Assembly: GCA_023460575.1 (NCBI GenBank)
Contig: JAEWPQ010000125.1
Coordinates: 1-12,994 of the forward strand
DNA from: Bacillota bacterium
Lineage (GTDB): Bacteria; Bacillota; Clostridia; Lachnospirales; Lachnospiraceae
DNA length: 12,994 nucleotides
Direction of reading: 5' to 3'
The first letter of the stretch is position 1, and every line of letters starts with the position of its first letter. The notes under the pieces are model-generated. The model saw only the letters and a list, made by a program, of their open reading frames with translations. It did not search any database and had not been told where the DNA came from. Both the position numbers and the translations under genes were made by a program. Below are positions 1-8,083 of this stretch, piece after piece.

Positions 1-485
1 TTCTTCCATACCCAGGAATACTTGTTTGCGTTTGCTTCAAACTTTGAGCCATCGATGTAGATATGGTTAAGATCCACGTGCTCCTCTGCAAAGATCTTTT
101 GATTGATATCATAAAAGATTTCTTCAATAGAACTGGCGAGAACTTCGTTAATGAAATATCCAAAGGTACGGTAAGTCGGATGTTCATTATCCATGAGATA
201 CATAAATCTAATATTAACTTTACAACTGTCCTCCAGTTCTCTAAGTGACATATACCCCTGAGTCATAAACCCAAAGAGTACCGTTTTTAGCATGTTAATC
301 GGATTATATCTGATACGTCCTGTTTCATACTCAGGCAGGCATTTCAGGTACTTTGTTAAATTAATTCCCTCCATGAATTGATCAAATGTTAAAACCGGAT
401 CACAAATATCTAGAAAATCTGAAATAAACAGTGGCAAAGTTGCTTGTTTTATTTTAAAATAATCTATGGTATTGTTTTTCGTCAT
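1..485 (-). CDS. IS1182-family transposase, N-terminal part (cut by window edge)
   Basis: An open frame starts at the ATG at 485 and runs without a stop to the window edge, giving about 161 residues of the N-terminal half. The protein begins MTKNNTIDYFKIKQ and contains RIRYNPINMLKTVLFGFMTQ, then a segment ending in HIYIDGSKFEANANKYSW. This is the layout of IS1182/IS5-like DDE transposases: an InsH-type N-terminal domain (DUF772-like), then the first catalytic Asp in the YIDGSKFEANANK motif. The element would cut and paste itself. The C-terminal DDE residues and the far IS end lie outside the window, so intactness cannot be judged. A strong hairpin lies just upstream of the start. The family assignment is by motif recognition and is fairly secure. 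Confidence 0.85.
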   Translation of the reverse strand, partial: MTKNNTIDYFKIKQATLPLFISDFLDICDPVLTFDQFMEGINLTKYLKCLPEYETGRIRYNPINMLKTVLFGFMTQGYMSLRELEDSCKVNIRFMYLMDNEHPTYRTFGYFINEVLASSIEEIFYDINQKIFAEEHVDLNHIYIDGSKFEANANKYSWVWK

Positions 486-501
486 AGTTAAATTTTACCA
501 C

Positions 502-549
502 AAAAATAGGACTTCCGATGCACCAACGTGCTTCGGAAAGTCCTATTTT
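502..549. terminator. Hairpin next to the IS1182 transposase start
   Basis: AAAATAGGACTTCCGA on the left pairs with TCGGAAAGTCCTATTTT on the right, with a single bulged base and a 14-base loop. The outer A/T tracts give T-runs on both strands, so it could terminate transcription in both directions. It lies immediately upstream of the transposase start, so it may block read-through into the element, or it may form part of the IS end. I cannot place the exact IS boundary. Confidence 0.6.
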
Positions 550-573
550 ATTGAGGAGTTATTTCACAGCCCC

Positions 574-652
<79 letters not shown>

Positions 653-733
653 TGTGCACCCCCAAAAACCATTTTTTTATATGTAAGATATATATACTCA
701 GCTGTGAAGAGCTTATTGCGAATTTGTGTTACT

Positions 734-908
734 TTACGATGCTACTGTAGTAGCCTTTTCCTCGGTTATACTATCAATTCCGTTAAGAAATTGCTGTATA
801 TCCATGTTTAAATCAATATCCAGTTTATAATCCTTATATACATTTACCCGTTTTATGATGTAACTGGTTATCATTTTCTTAACTTCCATATTACTTTCAT
901 CAAAAATT
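734..908 (-). pseudogene. C-terminal remnant of a large serine recombinase
   Basis: Read on the minus strand, an open frame with no start codon of its own ends at the TAA at 734-736. It encodes FDESNMEVKKMITSYIIK, then RVNVYKDYKLDIDLNM and DIQQFLNGIDSI. This matches the usual tail of Tn-type and phage-type large serine recombinases: a helix with a VKKxI..xIIxRV pattern, a YKDYKLxIxxNM strand and a QFLNG ending. The whole N-terminal catalytic domain is absent, and an in-frame stop lies upstream near 925. It lies between the Lamassu-like operon and tRNA fragment copy 1, where an integrase gene usually sits next to an attachment site. It may be what is left of the enzyme that brought in this cassette. 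The assignment rests on a short fragment. Confidence 0.5.
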
Positions 909-965
909 CCATATATTATTATTTATTTAGGCTTTCCGTTTATGAATTATGTTTTATTATAAATA

Positions 966-3371
966 TTAACTCTCGAACTTCTCAATACCAATTTCAGCAT
1001 AATCAATATCACACTGGTCACATTTATAACGCAGCATATCCTGAATTCTTGTATCGCAAGTAGAAAAAAACAACTGATCGATGGCACTATTTTTACTAGA
1101 AAGCTGATATTTAATAAAATCAAGGAATGCCAACATATTAATGTCATCCATGCAGCTAGTAATATCATCTACAAAGTAAATTGAAAATGGATCATTAGCC
1201 TTTAAGCGTAAAGCATTTCCTAAAAAATACGAGAGCATAAACACACTAAGCTGACCATCACTAAGCATATTTAAAATCGGCTTATTCTGATCGTCCACGA
1301 CTGCCAATAAACCATTACCTTTGCCACCTTTTAAGTTAATTCCGGCAACTTTCATATCACGGGTTAGTTTACGAAATATCTTATATAAATATGGTCCTAC
1401 TTGATTGTATTCTTCAGCATTCATTTTTTTTAGCAAAGTACGAATCTGTTCTGCACGCTCTTTTACTTTCGTAGAAAGTTCTTTTAACTTTTCTATTTTC
1501 TGAGTTGCTGCTAAATTAATTTCTACAGCCTCTTTCAACTTTTTTACTGCATCAAGATATTCGAAGTTCTGAATATGGCTGCGCATTGAAGCAATTTTAC
1601 TCCGCAGAAGATCTTCATTATACATTACACCATCAGGCACACCCGTGGCAAGAAAACGGATATTTTCCAACAACGTGTTTCCAGTCAGATTCTCCATATT
1701 AGAATAAAATACTAATGATAGCAATCGATTGGCTTCATTTTCGATTTCAGAGGTGTATTCTACAGCAGGAATGAGTACATCAATTTTCTCGATTTCCTCA
1801 TTTATACCATCGTATGAAAGCATTTTTTCCTGTTTATAAGCTATGCTATCAATTTGCCGTAGTTTTTCTAGTGCACCAAAATAAGCATTGGTAACATTGT
1901 TTAATCTTTCAAGTTTATCCACGTATTCTTGTATTTTATCAATCTCTGATTGCAAGGCTCGCTTTGCATTTGTAAGCTGTTCTGTATTGATTAATCTAAG
2001 TTGCTCTGTCAAGTTGGAAATTCCCAACTTTTTCTCTTCAATTAATTCCCTCTGCTCAGACTGATAATTTTGAGCCAGTTTCGTTATCTCTGCCTCTTCA
2101 ATCGTATCAAAGAGTTCAGATCCACAAACAGGACAAAGCACAGGCTGGTTTGGTTCTACTTTTCGTTTTTCAGACCTATAATGAATTAAGCCACGTTTTC
2201 CGGTAGTAATAGTAGTCAGTGCATCAATTATTTCATTTCCCTTTTTTAATATCTCTACCTCTGCTGTCAGCATCTCTTTTTGAATTTTTAGATTTTTTTG
2301 CTGATTTATGCTTTCTTCCCAATATTGTAAAGTAAATAGATTATTGTTTATTTTCAGTATCTCCTCACTGTATCCAGCAAGATTATCTGTATCAAGAGTG
2401 ATTTCATTATATCTCTTTAACTTATCTTTGACTTGTCTAAGAATAACAGGATCATTGACTCCTAGTTTTACTGCTTCAACAATTTCTGAACTATGCGCTA
2501 CAAATTCATTTCTTATGACTTCCAGTTCTTTTTTTCGGTACTTCGCATCTTCCCATGCTGCCTTTCTCTCAAGCAAAGTCGTTATACGAGCGTAACCACA
2601 GCGATATAATGAACGCAGTTGCTCATTTAATTCTTCAGTTGTCATTTTCCTCAATACAGTTTGTTCAGCAGGATATAGCAGTCGATTATCATACGGAAGA
2701 ATCTCTGGTGATTTTTCATGCTTTTCAAGAGCGTCGCGATACGTTCTTATTGTCTCTTCTGACACCTGAGGAACATTTTTGATACGATTGTTAATATCTT
2801 CGCAGCATATATCCAAGTTAGCGGCAACATTTTCGGCAATGGAATGATCTGTGGTAAAATCGGCAAATTCTTGACTCATACCGCTACGCCCAGTATGTAA
2901 AAAGTGGAATGTTTTTTGCATATCGCAGACATGGTATTTATAAAAGTTCTTTTTATCTATAAAACCTTTTAATAACAGCTCTGCTTCTTCTCCCTCTTTA
3001 TTATTCACTTTCACTGAACCACATGTGTTAAGAGTATCCTCTTGCTGCAGACGAACAATAGTATATGTTTGATGATTAATGTCTAATTGTAACTCTACTC
3101 TAACTGGCTTACTCAAATAATACTTATTTTTTAAAATAGCCTCTTCATTGCCTTTCCGGGTTCCTTCCGCACCGGGGTTACGTTCCGCATATGATCGGTG
3201 CAATCGGACGATATCACCAGTAAAGCACCACTCCACCGCATCCAATAATGAAGTTTTGCCTTTACCATTTGGCGCCGTAAGCAAAACCAGAGATTTACCG
3301 CCAAAGTAAAAAGATACTGGTTGACCAAATGCACGAAAATTTGCAATTTTTATATTTTGTAATTTTATCAT
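966..3371 (-). CDS. SMC/Rad50-like ABC ATPase, LmuB-like subunit of a Lamassu-type (ABC-3C) defence system
   Basis: This 801-residue ATPase is the likely DNA-end or plasmid-sensing motor of a three-gene defence operon. The N-terminus KLQNIKIANFRAF leads to a Walker A loop, APNGKGKTSLLDAVEW (residues 33-48). A long coiled-coil region (about 240-660) is interrupted by a Cys-x2-Cys zinc hook at C413/C416 (CPVCGSEL). The C-terminal lobe has the ABC signature LSDGQLS (703-709), Walker B IYFVDDI (731-737) and a D-loop SCMDD. Two residues are unusual: the acidic residue after the Walker B Asp is Asp rather than Glu, and the switch region reads FFSTCDTR with Cys where ABC/SMC proteins usually have His. 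The start overlaps the upstream gene's stop by 4 nt (ATGA), so translation is coupled. Lamassu or the wider ABC-three-component group fits the gene order and partners; a plain RecF/AAA15-type ATPase is the fallback. Confidence 0.8.
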   Translation of the reverse strand: MIKLQNIKIANFRAFGQPVSFYFGGKSLVLLTAPNGKGKTSLLDAVEWCFTGDIVRLHRSYAERNPGAEGTRKGNEEAILKNKYYLSKPVRVELQLDINHQTYTIVRLQQEDTLNTCGSVKVNNKEGEEAELLLKGFIDKKNFYKYHVCDMQKTFHFLHTGRSGMSQEFADFTTDHSIAENVAANLDICCEDINNRIKNVPQVSEETIRTYRDALEKHEKSPEILPYDNRLLYPAEQTVLRKMTTEELNEQLRSLYRCGYARITTLLERKAAWEDAKYRKKELEVIRNEFVAHSSEIVEAVKLGVNDPVILRQVKDKLKRYNEITLDTDNLAGYSEEILKINNNLFTLQYWEESINQQKNLKIQKEMLTAEVEILKKGNEIIDALTTITTGKRGLIHYRSEKRKVEPNQPVLCPVCGSELFDTIEEAEITKLAQNYQSEQRELIEEKKLGISNLTEQLRLINTEQLTNAKRALQSEIDKIQEYVDKLERLNNVTNAYFGALEKLRQIDSIAYKQEKMLSYDGINEEIEKIDVLIPAVEYTSEIENEANRLLSLVFYSNMENLTGNTLLENIRFLATGVPDGVMYNEDLLRSKIASMRSHIQNFEYLDAVKKLKEAVEINLAATQKIEKLKELSTKVKERAEQIRTLLKKMNAEEYNQVGPYLYKIFRKLTRDMKVAGINLKGGKGNGLLAVVDDQNKPILNMLSDGQLSVFMLSYFLGNALRLKANDPFSIYFVDDITSCMDDINMLAFLDFIKYQLSSKNSAIDQLFFSTCDTRIQDMLRYKCDQCDIDYAEIGIEKFES

Positions 3372-4033
3372 AATTCAAGCCAACCTTTCACTGCTACAAA
3401 CTCTTCCTCCGTAAAATTTAATTGATCGGCAGAATTACTGCGTGCACGATGATCTATTTTTATTCGTTCTTTGCATAGAAAAGAAGCAGTGCCATTATCT
3501 GGAAGAAGAGAGGTTAGATTTTCTTCATTTTCCTGATTAAAAATTTCACCTTTCAATTCATCATACCAAAACGGTAATAATATTCGGCTATCGCTGTCAA
3601 AATTATCATTTGAACCACATGGAATAAATATTTTGCGAGAGACTGAAACTGATTTTTCTTCCGCAAAACTATCTGGACGATTCATCAACGGTAAATTACC
3701 TGTCTCGCAAATTCCTTTTTTTTCCGTATACAATATAATTTGAGTTATATTATATTGCAACTTTTTTACCGCTTCATGCCCGCCTTCACGAAGTTCCCCA
3801 AAATTAACAAAAGCCATAATATGTTCATCCCAACTATTACAAAATGTATTCATATTTGTACCAGGTTTCGGTTGCAAAATCAAGAATAGTTCATCTCCGT
3901 ATTTACTTTCATATATCTGACGCAACTCGCCAGGAACTTTTCCATCAACTAAAAACATACCAATATCAAGAACTCCATCTTCTGTAATTAGGGAACGATA
4001 ATCATACTTTTTGAAACACTCTTGCCACTTCAT
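3368..4033 (-). CDS. Small middle component of the three-gene defence operon (LmuC / ABC-3C middle-component-like)
   Basis: This 221-residue soluble protein has no membrane segment, signal peptide or nucleotide-binding motif. It contains a GELRQIYESKYGDELFLILQ stretch and a KKLQYNITQIILYTEK segment. That looks like the small linker proteins (middle component or LmuC) found between the nuclease and ATPase genes of Lamassu and other ABC-three-component systems; this is inferred mainly from position and size. Its start overlaps the nuclease stop by 4 nt, and its stop overlaps the ATPase start by 4 nt. Such exact coupling implies a fixed-stoichiometry complex. Its probable role is to connect the ATPase to the nuclease effector. 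The sequence alone would not have named it. Confidence 0.6.
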   Translation of the reverse strand: MKWQECFKKYDYRSLITEDGVLDIGMFLVDGKVPGELRQIYESKYGDELFLILQPKPGTNMNTFCNSWDEHIMAFVNFGELREGGHEAVKKLQYNITQIILYTEKKGICETGNLPLMNRPDSFAEEKSVSVSRKIFIPCGSNDNFDSDSRILLPFWYDELKGEIFNQENEENLTSLLPDNGTASFLCKERIKIDHRARSNSADQLNFTEEEFVAVKGWLEL

Positions 4034-5568
4034 TCACTTACCTCCCAATCATCATTTATACATTTATCTAGAAAAATTGATTTATTACAATTTTCCGTAT
4101 TATGCCAACACTCCATATCCACTCTGATACATTCCATGCACTCAATACGAAACTGTCCTTGATGAAGTGTAGATATAGTTTTATTATTTATTATGGATGA
4201 AACATTCTGCTCGTATGAGAACTTTCCATGATATTTTCCGCACATATACCATTTCTCTGGACGAAAATCTTTCATACGACGAAAAGTACAATAAAGTTCT
4301 TCACCACTACGCGAACTATCTGGAGTAGATAAAATAACCGAAGAGTTAGCAACATCATCTTTAAATTTTATTTTTAAGTAACGAGTTTCATGTTCATCTA
4401 TATAAAATTCAGGCATCAATCGATCACGGTCCGCTTGGTTTAATGATCTATCAATCAAATCAAAGTTAATATTAAACAATATTTTCCAGAAGTAACGTAA
4501 AAATGTTTCAATAGCGTTACGATGCTCGTAAATTACCTGAAGCCGTTTTGAAACATTCCATTCCATAAAATCTGTGAGCGAATCATTATCCTTCATGCTA
4601 ATAGTATTCAATAGTTGTAACTGACCAGACTTATTACTGCCAAGTCGGTATATCCAATCCGCACTCGTATCCCGAATAAACTGAAGTAAATTAATATGTG
4701 CCATAGTTAATTGTTCGTTAAACTTTTCTATTTTATCCCAGCAGTCCATGACCACATAACGCATATATGCAGCAATATTTGCCTCTGTCTCAGTATTAAT
4801 ATGGTCACTCAAGTATTTAATAAAAATCTCTCGATCCCGTTTACGGAAATGGAAAATCTCCATATTTTTTGGTGGATCATTATAAGTTTCCTGAATATAC
4901 TGTACTGCCAAACCCAATAAAATATTTTTTCTCATATCTTCATCAATAATATTATATTCAGAAAATAAACTATTCAATTTAGATGCAATTTTTTCTCGAT
5001 ATGATTTTAATGTGCCAAGATCCTTAGTAATGATCAGTGCATTTAAAAAGCTCTGAATTGAATCATTCCATGCAAAGGCCTCAAAAAAATTATTTTCCGA
5101 ATCTGTCTTTTTTAACGGATATACATGCTCAACCAACCAAGCCTCCATATCTAAAGGTAATTGGGGACAATCAACACGATTAACATTAATATAATCTTTT
5201 CCTTGCATATCAGCTAATGTAGGCTTTTCTGGTATTGTTTTTGTATGTATGGCGAGAACAGGAATAAGTTCACCTTTATATCCATAAAGTTTCATACGCA
5301 AATATTGATAATAAAGATCCCGCATTATTTCCTTGATAATTACTGACCCTTTTGGATAATATTTTACCTGTATTATATATACTCTATTCCCAGCCGAAGT
5401 AAACACGTCTTCTATATATTCTGAACAAACATATTCTGTCTGTGGTTTTATAAGTTCGTCTACAGCAATCAAATCCTGAAAAAGAAAACCTCGCACTTTG
5501 CTACTTGCGTCACGCGTTCCTTCACCATGGTACATATTCATAAAAATTTGCATGTTAGAATCAGGCAT
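4030..5568 (-). CDS. Cap4/DUF4297-like endonuclease effector (LmuA-like) of the defence operon
   Basis: This is the first gene of the operon, 512 residues from the chosen ATG. The N-terminus has KVRGFLFQDLIAV (residues 24-36), EYIEDVF (about 50-56) and IIQVKYYPKG. These match the Cap4/DUF4297 nuclease fold: a conserved RGFxxQ helix, then a PD-(D/E)xK core with Asp near 54 and a Q-x-K pair near 67/69. The family cuts double-stranded DNA when activated and serves as effector in CBASS and Lamassu systems. The rest (about 90-512) is helical and unrecognised; it may contact the partners. I chose ATG 5568 over the GTG at 5577 because AGGTGG lies 5 nt before the ATG and the GTG falls inside that site. 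A promoter and a terminator lie upstream. Confidence 0.75.
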   Translation of the reverse strand: MPDSNMQIFMNMYHGEGTRDASSKVRGFLFQDLIAVDELIKPQTEYVCSEYIEDVFTSAGNRVYIIQVKYYPKGSVIIKEIMRDLYYQYLRMKLYGYKGELIPVLAIHTKTIPEKPTLADMQGKDYINVNRVDCPQLPLDMEAWLVEHVYPLKKTDSENNFFEAFAWNDSIQSFLNALIITKDLGTLKSYREKIASKLNSLFSEYNIIDEDMRKNILLGLAVQYIQETYNDPPKNMEIFHFRKRDREIFIKYLSDHINTETEANIAAYMRYVVMDCWDKIEKFNEQLTMAHINLLQFIRDTSADWIYRLGSNKSGQLQLLNTISMKDNDSLTDFMEWNVSKRLQVIYEHRNAIETFLRYFWKILFNINFDLIDRSLNQADRDRLMPEFYIDEHETRYLKIKFKDDVANSSVILSTPDSSRSGEELYCTFRRMKDFRPEKWYMCGKYHGKFSYEQNVSSIINNKTISTLHQGQFRIECMECIRVDMECWHNTENCNKSIFLDKCINDDWEVSE

Positions 5569-5613
5569 TTTGTCCACCTTTTATATTCTTATTATTTGGT
5601 ATTATTTTGTACA

Positions 5614-5641
5614 ATCATAACAAAAAAAGAATGTACTTCAA
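5614..5641 (-). promoter_or_regulatory. Promoter of the Lamassu-like operon
   Basis: On the minus strand a -35 box TTGAAG (5636-5641) is separated by 16 bp from a -10 box TATGAT (5614-5619). This places the start of transcription near 5607, about 40 nt before the start codon of the nuclease gene. It is the only good sigma-A-like pair found in this gap. Confidence 0.5.
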
Positions 5642-5653
5642 AAGGTCTTTAAC

Positions 5654-5668
5654 ATGATATATTATCAT
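5654..5668. promoter_or_regulatory. Palindrome upstream of the Lamassu-like promoter
   Basis: ATGATA TAT TATCAT is a perfect 6-3-6 inverted repeat 12 bp upstream of the -35 box. Its position suits an activator or repressor site, but the local A+T content makes a chance palindrome quite possible, and no regulator gene adjoins it. Confidence 0.25.
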
Positions 5669-5743
5669 ATTGTAGTCTTAAAATCTTTCTATAGACAATT
5701 ATACCAAATTTGGTGAAATCTAACAACAAAAAGCCGACATATA

Positions 5744-5793
5744 GACAAAAAAAGAAGCGAAAAAAGAAGACGTAAGAGTAAACTCTCACGTCA
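5744..5793 (-). terminator. Rho-independent terminator insulating the Lamassu-like operon
   Basis: On the minus strand GACGTGAGAGT pairs with ACTCTTACGTC (5770-5793; 11 bp including one G-T wobble). It is followed by TTCTTTTTTCGC and a second T-rich run. It points the same way as the operon and lies upstream of the operon's promoter, so it ends transcription coming from the right. No intact gene feeding it remains; the IS66 remnant has replaced whatever was there. Confidence 0.7.
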
Positions 5794-5918
5794 AAATATG
5801 TTCCATTTTGGATTGTAAATGACCATATATCAAACAATCTAACGTTGTAAAGTAAGCGCAAAGTAAATCGACGGATAGCCAAATAATAAAATCTACGCCA
5901 TATTTATTGATAGGAAAT
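5794..5918. other. Gap between terminator and IS66 end
   Basis: No gene is visible here. The stretch holds an extra GTAAGCG at 5853-5859, the motif that begins IS66-type ends, some 66 bp before the GTAAGCG that I take as the real end. It may be a second, older IS66 end or coincidence. Confidence 0.3.
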
Positions 5919-6380
5919 GTAAGCGTTTTAATACACTCCCGATTGCTAGGAATGATAGATGCAAGCGTTTCACTACATTATAGTTGTGGAGGATTACATA
6001 TGTTTTCTTCAAAGGTGTCTGCCGAAGAGCAATACAAACTTATCATGGTGTGCCGGCAAAGCGTCCTATTCGATCAGTAATGGTGTCTTGACCACGATAT
6101 TAAGCCAAGTACATTCTATAACTGGGTGAAACGCCTTCGTCAAAGAGGAGGTTATGATATTCCGGCACCAGCCGGACGTTCCTATAAAGAAGCGCCTAAA
6201 CAAGAGGTAGTAAGACACGAATTTAGTGAAAATCCTGCTTCAGCTATTGAGGATTCTGTACCAATGTACAAGACTTCTTATCCACCGCAGACTCTGGCAT
6301 TACCAGTAATGGAGCTATCCATCGGAAAAGTAAGCCTTCGAATCTCAAATGAAATCGATCAAGTCCTGCTTGCCCAGACG
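5919..6380 (+). mobile_element. IS66-family left-end remnant
   Basis: The segment begins with GTAAGCGTTTTAATAC, the IS66-type terminal repeat motif, about 80 bp before a tnpA-like reading frame, which is normal IS66 spacing. Similarity ends near 6380, inside the end of tnpA. No tnpB, no tnpC transposase and no right terminal repeat follow. This is a truncated, immobile piece. Confidence 0.75.
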
Positions 6381-6416
6381 CCTAACCATATCTCTGAAGG
6401 AATTCCAGTTTTCTAA
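6000..6416 (+). pseudogene. tnpA: IS66 accessory protein TnpA, nonsense-mutated and truncated
   Basis: GGAGG at 5988-5992 precedes the ATG at 6000. The protein reads MFSSKVSAEEQYKLIMVCRQ and, after an in-frame TAA at 6078-6080, continues in the same frame as WCLDHDIKPSTFYNWVKRLR. This is the DNA-binding N-terminus of IS66 TnpA, where a 'WCRQN.I..STFYNWVKRLR' helix-turn-helix is typical. The 3' part continues past a basic linker to MELSIGKVSLRI and QVLLAQT. It then runs into unrelated sequence, so the last dozen residues are not native. With one stop codon and a lost end it cannot make a working protein. Confidence 0.85.
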
Positions 6417-6650
6417 TATCGGTACTGTAGTGCTCCTCTTCACGTTTTCCTGGAATACGTTCATTTTCTTCACCGTTAAAAACACGCGTAAATTCACCTT
6501 GACAATATGAAATAGGTTCTCCCTCCTTTATATACTTACCACAGTAGCCATTCTTATATCCGTTGTAGACCTTTTCATTGCCTACCATACCATCTAAACA
6601 CCACAAGCAAGCTTTGCCAATAAATTCTTTTCTTCAACAGATCTTCTCAT
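6382..6650 (-). pseudogene. Small hypothetical ORF coupled to the DUF6076-like gene, apparently frameshifted
   Basis: The ATG at 6650 overlaps the upstream gene's TGA (ATGA), after a good AGGGAGG site, but the frame stops after 18 codons (MRRSVEEKNLLAKLACGV). A -1 change near a run of four A residues (about 6628-6632) would join MRRSVEEK to EFIGKACLWCLDGMVGNEKV. From there a frame stays open to 6382, for a total of about 90 residues ending in KLEFLQRYG. Cysteine pairs (CLWC, and later YC..YC) hint at a metal-binding protein. The stop lies right at the IS66 remnant junction, so the C-terminus may also be lost. No family is recognised. It could instead be two unrelated short ORFs. Confidence 0.4.
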
Positions 6651-7585
6651 GCATTAATTCCTCCCTGATTGGAATCTTTGTCCTTTAATGCATAGTAACG
6701 CTCCATCTCTGTTGTAATCTTATTCTTATAGTAAGAAATACCACTTTGTTCAGCACGCCTCGCTGCATTTGCTAATCTGGCAACTATTTGATTGTGTTCT
6801 CTTTCCAAAGGATCTATTCTTCTTTTTTCGCTTCTAGCAATCTGAGGTCCAATTTCACTACAAATTTCACTTGAATCTTGTGGGGAAGGCATAAAGCAGT
6901 ATGAAGTATCAATTCTTTTCTTTGGGATAAAGATTCTTCCACAGTTTTTACACTGCTTTAATACTTTATTTTCTTTCTTCATCCTGCAGTATTCCAAAAC
7001 CAACAACTTTATTGGATTTGTTACTAAAATCGTTGTAACAGTGGTCTTACCTCGTCTTGTTCTAACACTACATTTCTTACTATAAGATTCAAAAGCTTCA
7101 TCTGAGACTTCAATAATGGCTTTTGCATATGCTGTATCAAAATCATCTGCCAACTCACTTTTATATGATGCAATAGCATTTACAAATGCAGAAAAATCTA
7201 CTATTTTGTGTATATAAACCTCGAAGCATATATCAAAGAATTCTCCAACTGTGTTAGCTTCTGCCTGAATGATTACATCCTGTATCGTTTCATTGAAACA
7301 GCTTCTAAAGATTTCCGTAGAAACAGGAAGATCTTCATCTTCAACTGTTCCATACAACCATTTGAAACCGTCTGTAATACCCTCCTTAGAAAGTGACATT
7401 TCTCTATATGGATAGCAGCTAATCATATTTCTAGCCTTATCTGAGAGTAAGTAGATAGAGTTATCGCCTATCATTTCAAATAGCAAACCACCAAGATGAT
7501 AGTTTTCACTTCTTCCATCAGCAAAAAATACTATATACTTATCCTTCTCATAGTAGATATCAACTCCATGTGCAATTTCAAACAT
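6647..7585 (-). CDS. DUF6076-like protein with a four-Cys zinc site
   Basis: The protein has 312 residues from ATG 7585, chosen because AAAGGAA precedes it and a promoter overlaps the longer frame that begins at 7657. The N-terminal two thirds are mixed alpha/beta without recognisable motifs. The C-terminal third has CKNCGRIFIPKKRIDTSYC (C212, C215, C230), with a further Cys near 242 and then a Lys/Arg-rich helix. This is a treble-clef-like zinc ribbon followed by a basic tail, as in the uncharacterised DUF6076 proteins of Clostridia. Function is unknown; nucleic-acid binding is a reasonable guess. The next ORF is translationally coupled to it. No catalytic residues are visible. Confidence 0.7.
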   Translation of the reverse strand: MFEIAHGVDIYYEKDKYIVFFADGRSENYHLGGLLFEMIGDNSIYLLSDKARNMISCYPYREMSLSKEGITDGFKWLYGTVEDEDLPVSTEIFRSCFNETIQDVIIQAEANTVGEFFDICFEVYIHKIVDFSAFVNAIASYKSELADDFDTAYAKAIIEVSDEAFESYSKKCSVRTRRGKTTVTTILVTNPIKLLVLEYCRMKKENKVLKQCKNCGRIFIPKKRIDTSYCFMPSPQDSSEICSEIGPQIARSEKRRIDPLEREHNQIVARLANAARRAEQSGISYYKNKITTEMERYYALKDKDSNQGGINA

Positions 7586-7628
7586 ATAATCAGTTCCTTT
7601 CTGATAGCATAGGCCTTGCTTCATCTTG

Positions 7629-7657
7629 ATTGTAACAAACAATCTAATATGAATCAA
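7629..7657 (-). promoter_or_regulatory. Promoter of the DUF6076-like gene
   Basis: On the minus strand TTGATT (7652-7657) and TACAAT (7629-7634) are 17 bp apart, a near-consensus vegetative promoter. It puts transcription start near 7622, 37 nt before the chosen start codon. This rules out the longer reading frame starting at 7657. Confidence 0.65.
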
Positions 7658-7662
7658 TAATT

Positions 7663-7684
7663 ATGGCTATTTCTTGTTAGCCAT
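7663..7684. promoter_or_regulatory. Inverted repeat just upstream of the DUF6076-like promoter
   Basis: ATGGCTA and TAGCCAT flank 8 bp and sit 5 bp upstream of the -35 box. The position suits an operator. There is no T-run, so a terminator is unlikely. Confidence 0.3.
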
Positions 7685-8083
7685 TGATAATGACAACTTT
7701 TTTGCCACTTACTTTGTAAATTCTGCGAATGAAAAAGACACTTGTAATATGTAATATGGCTTCTTTAGACACTCATAAAATTATCCTCAATTCACTGCGA
7801 AAAAATGTATCCTATGATAGCCTTTCAAGCTATAATGTACACATAAGGCTGGACACAAGATCCTGAAAATAAGTTATAATAAGAGCATGAATAGAAGAAT
7901 ACGAAATTGGACACAACAAAAAAATCACCCATCAGGAAATGTTCACCCTGATATACAGCACTGTGAAGGATATAGACAGACAGCCAAAAGGTACATCGGG
8001 AAAGCTCCAGTCGGTGTCCCGTAGAAACGAAAAATGGTCCCCTGGGCAAAGGATGTCATGATACTGCTCGTATAATCGAAAAT
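7685..8083. other. Decayed intergenic region
   Basis: About 400 bp hold no intact gene. The first 190 bp show nothing recognisable. From 7887 there is a short broken plus-strand reading frame (listed separately). The stretch then passes into the remnant of the ParB-like gene. Confidence 0.5.
7887..8060 (+). pseudogene. Possible broken small CDS
   Basis: From ATG 7887 the frame gives MNRRIRNWTQQK. If the reading shifts in the seven-A run at 7918-7924, it continues as KITHQEMFTLIYSTVKDIDR, then QPKGTSGKLQSVSRRNEKWS, and ends at a TGA at 8058-8060. The second part has a protein-like composition, but I do not recognise the family. A TATAAT (7875-7880) lies too close to the ATG to be its promoter. 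It may be a decayed cargo gene, or the ORF may be chance. Confidence 0.3.

Noticed and set aside
5649..5882. 77-residue minus-strand reading frame upstream of the Lamassu-like operon
   Set aside because: It passes straight through the terminator hairpin and its T-runs, which account for its Phe-rich stretch; no ribosome site.
7825..8049. 74-residue minus-strand reading frame
   Set aside because: It is antisense to a more protein-like broken frame on the plus strand and its composition looks random.
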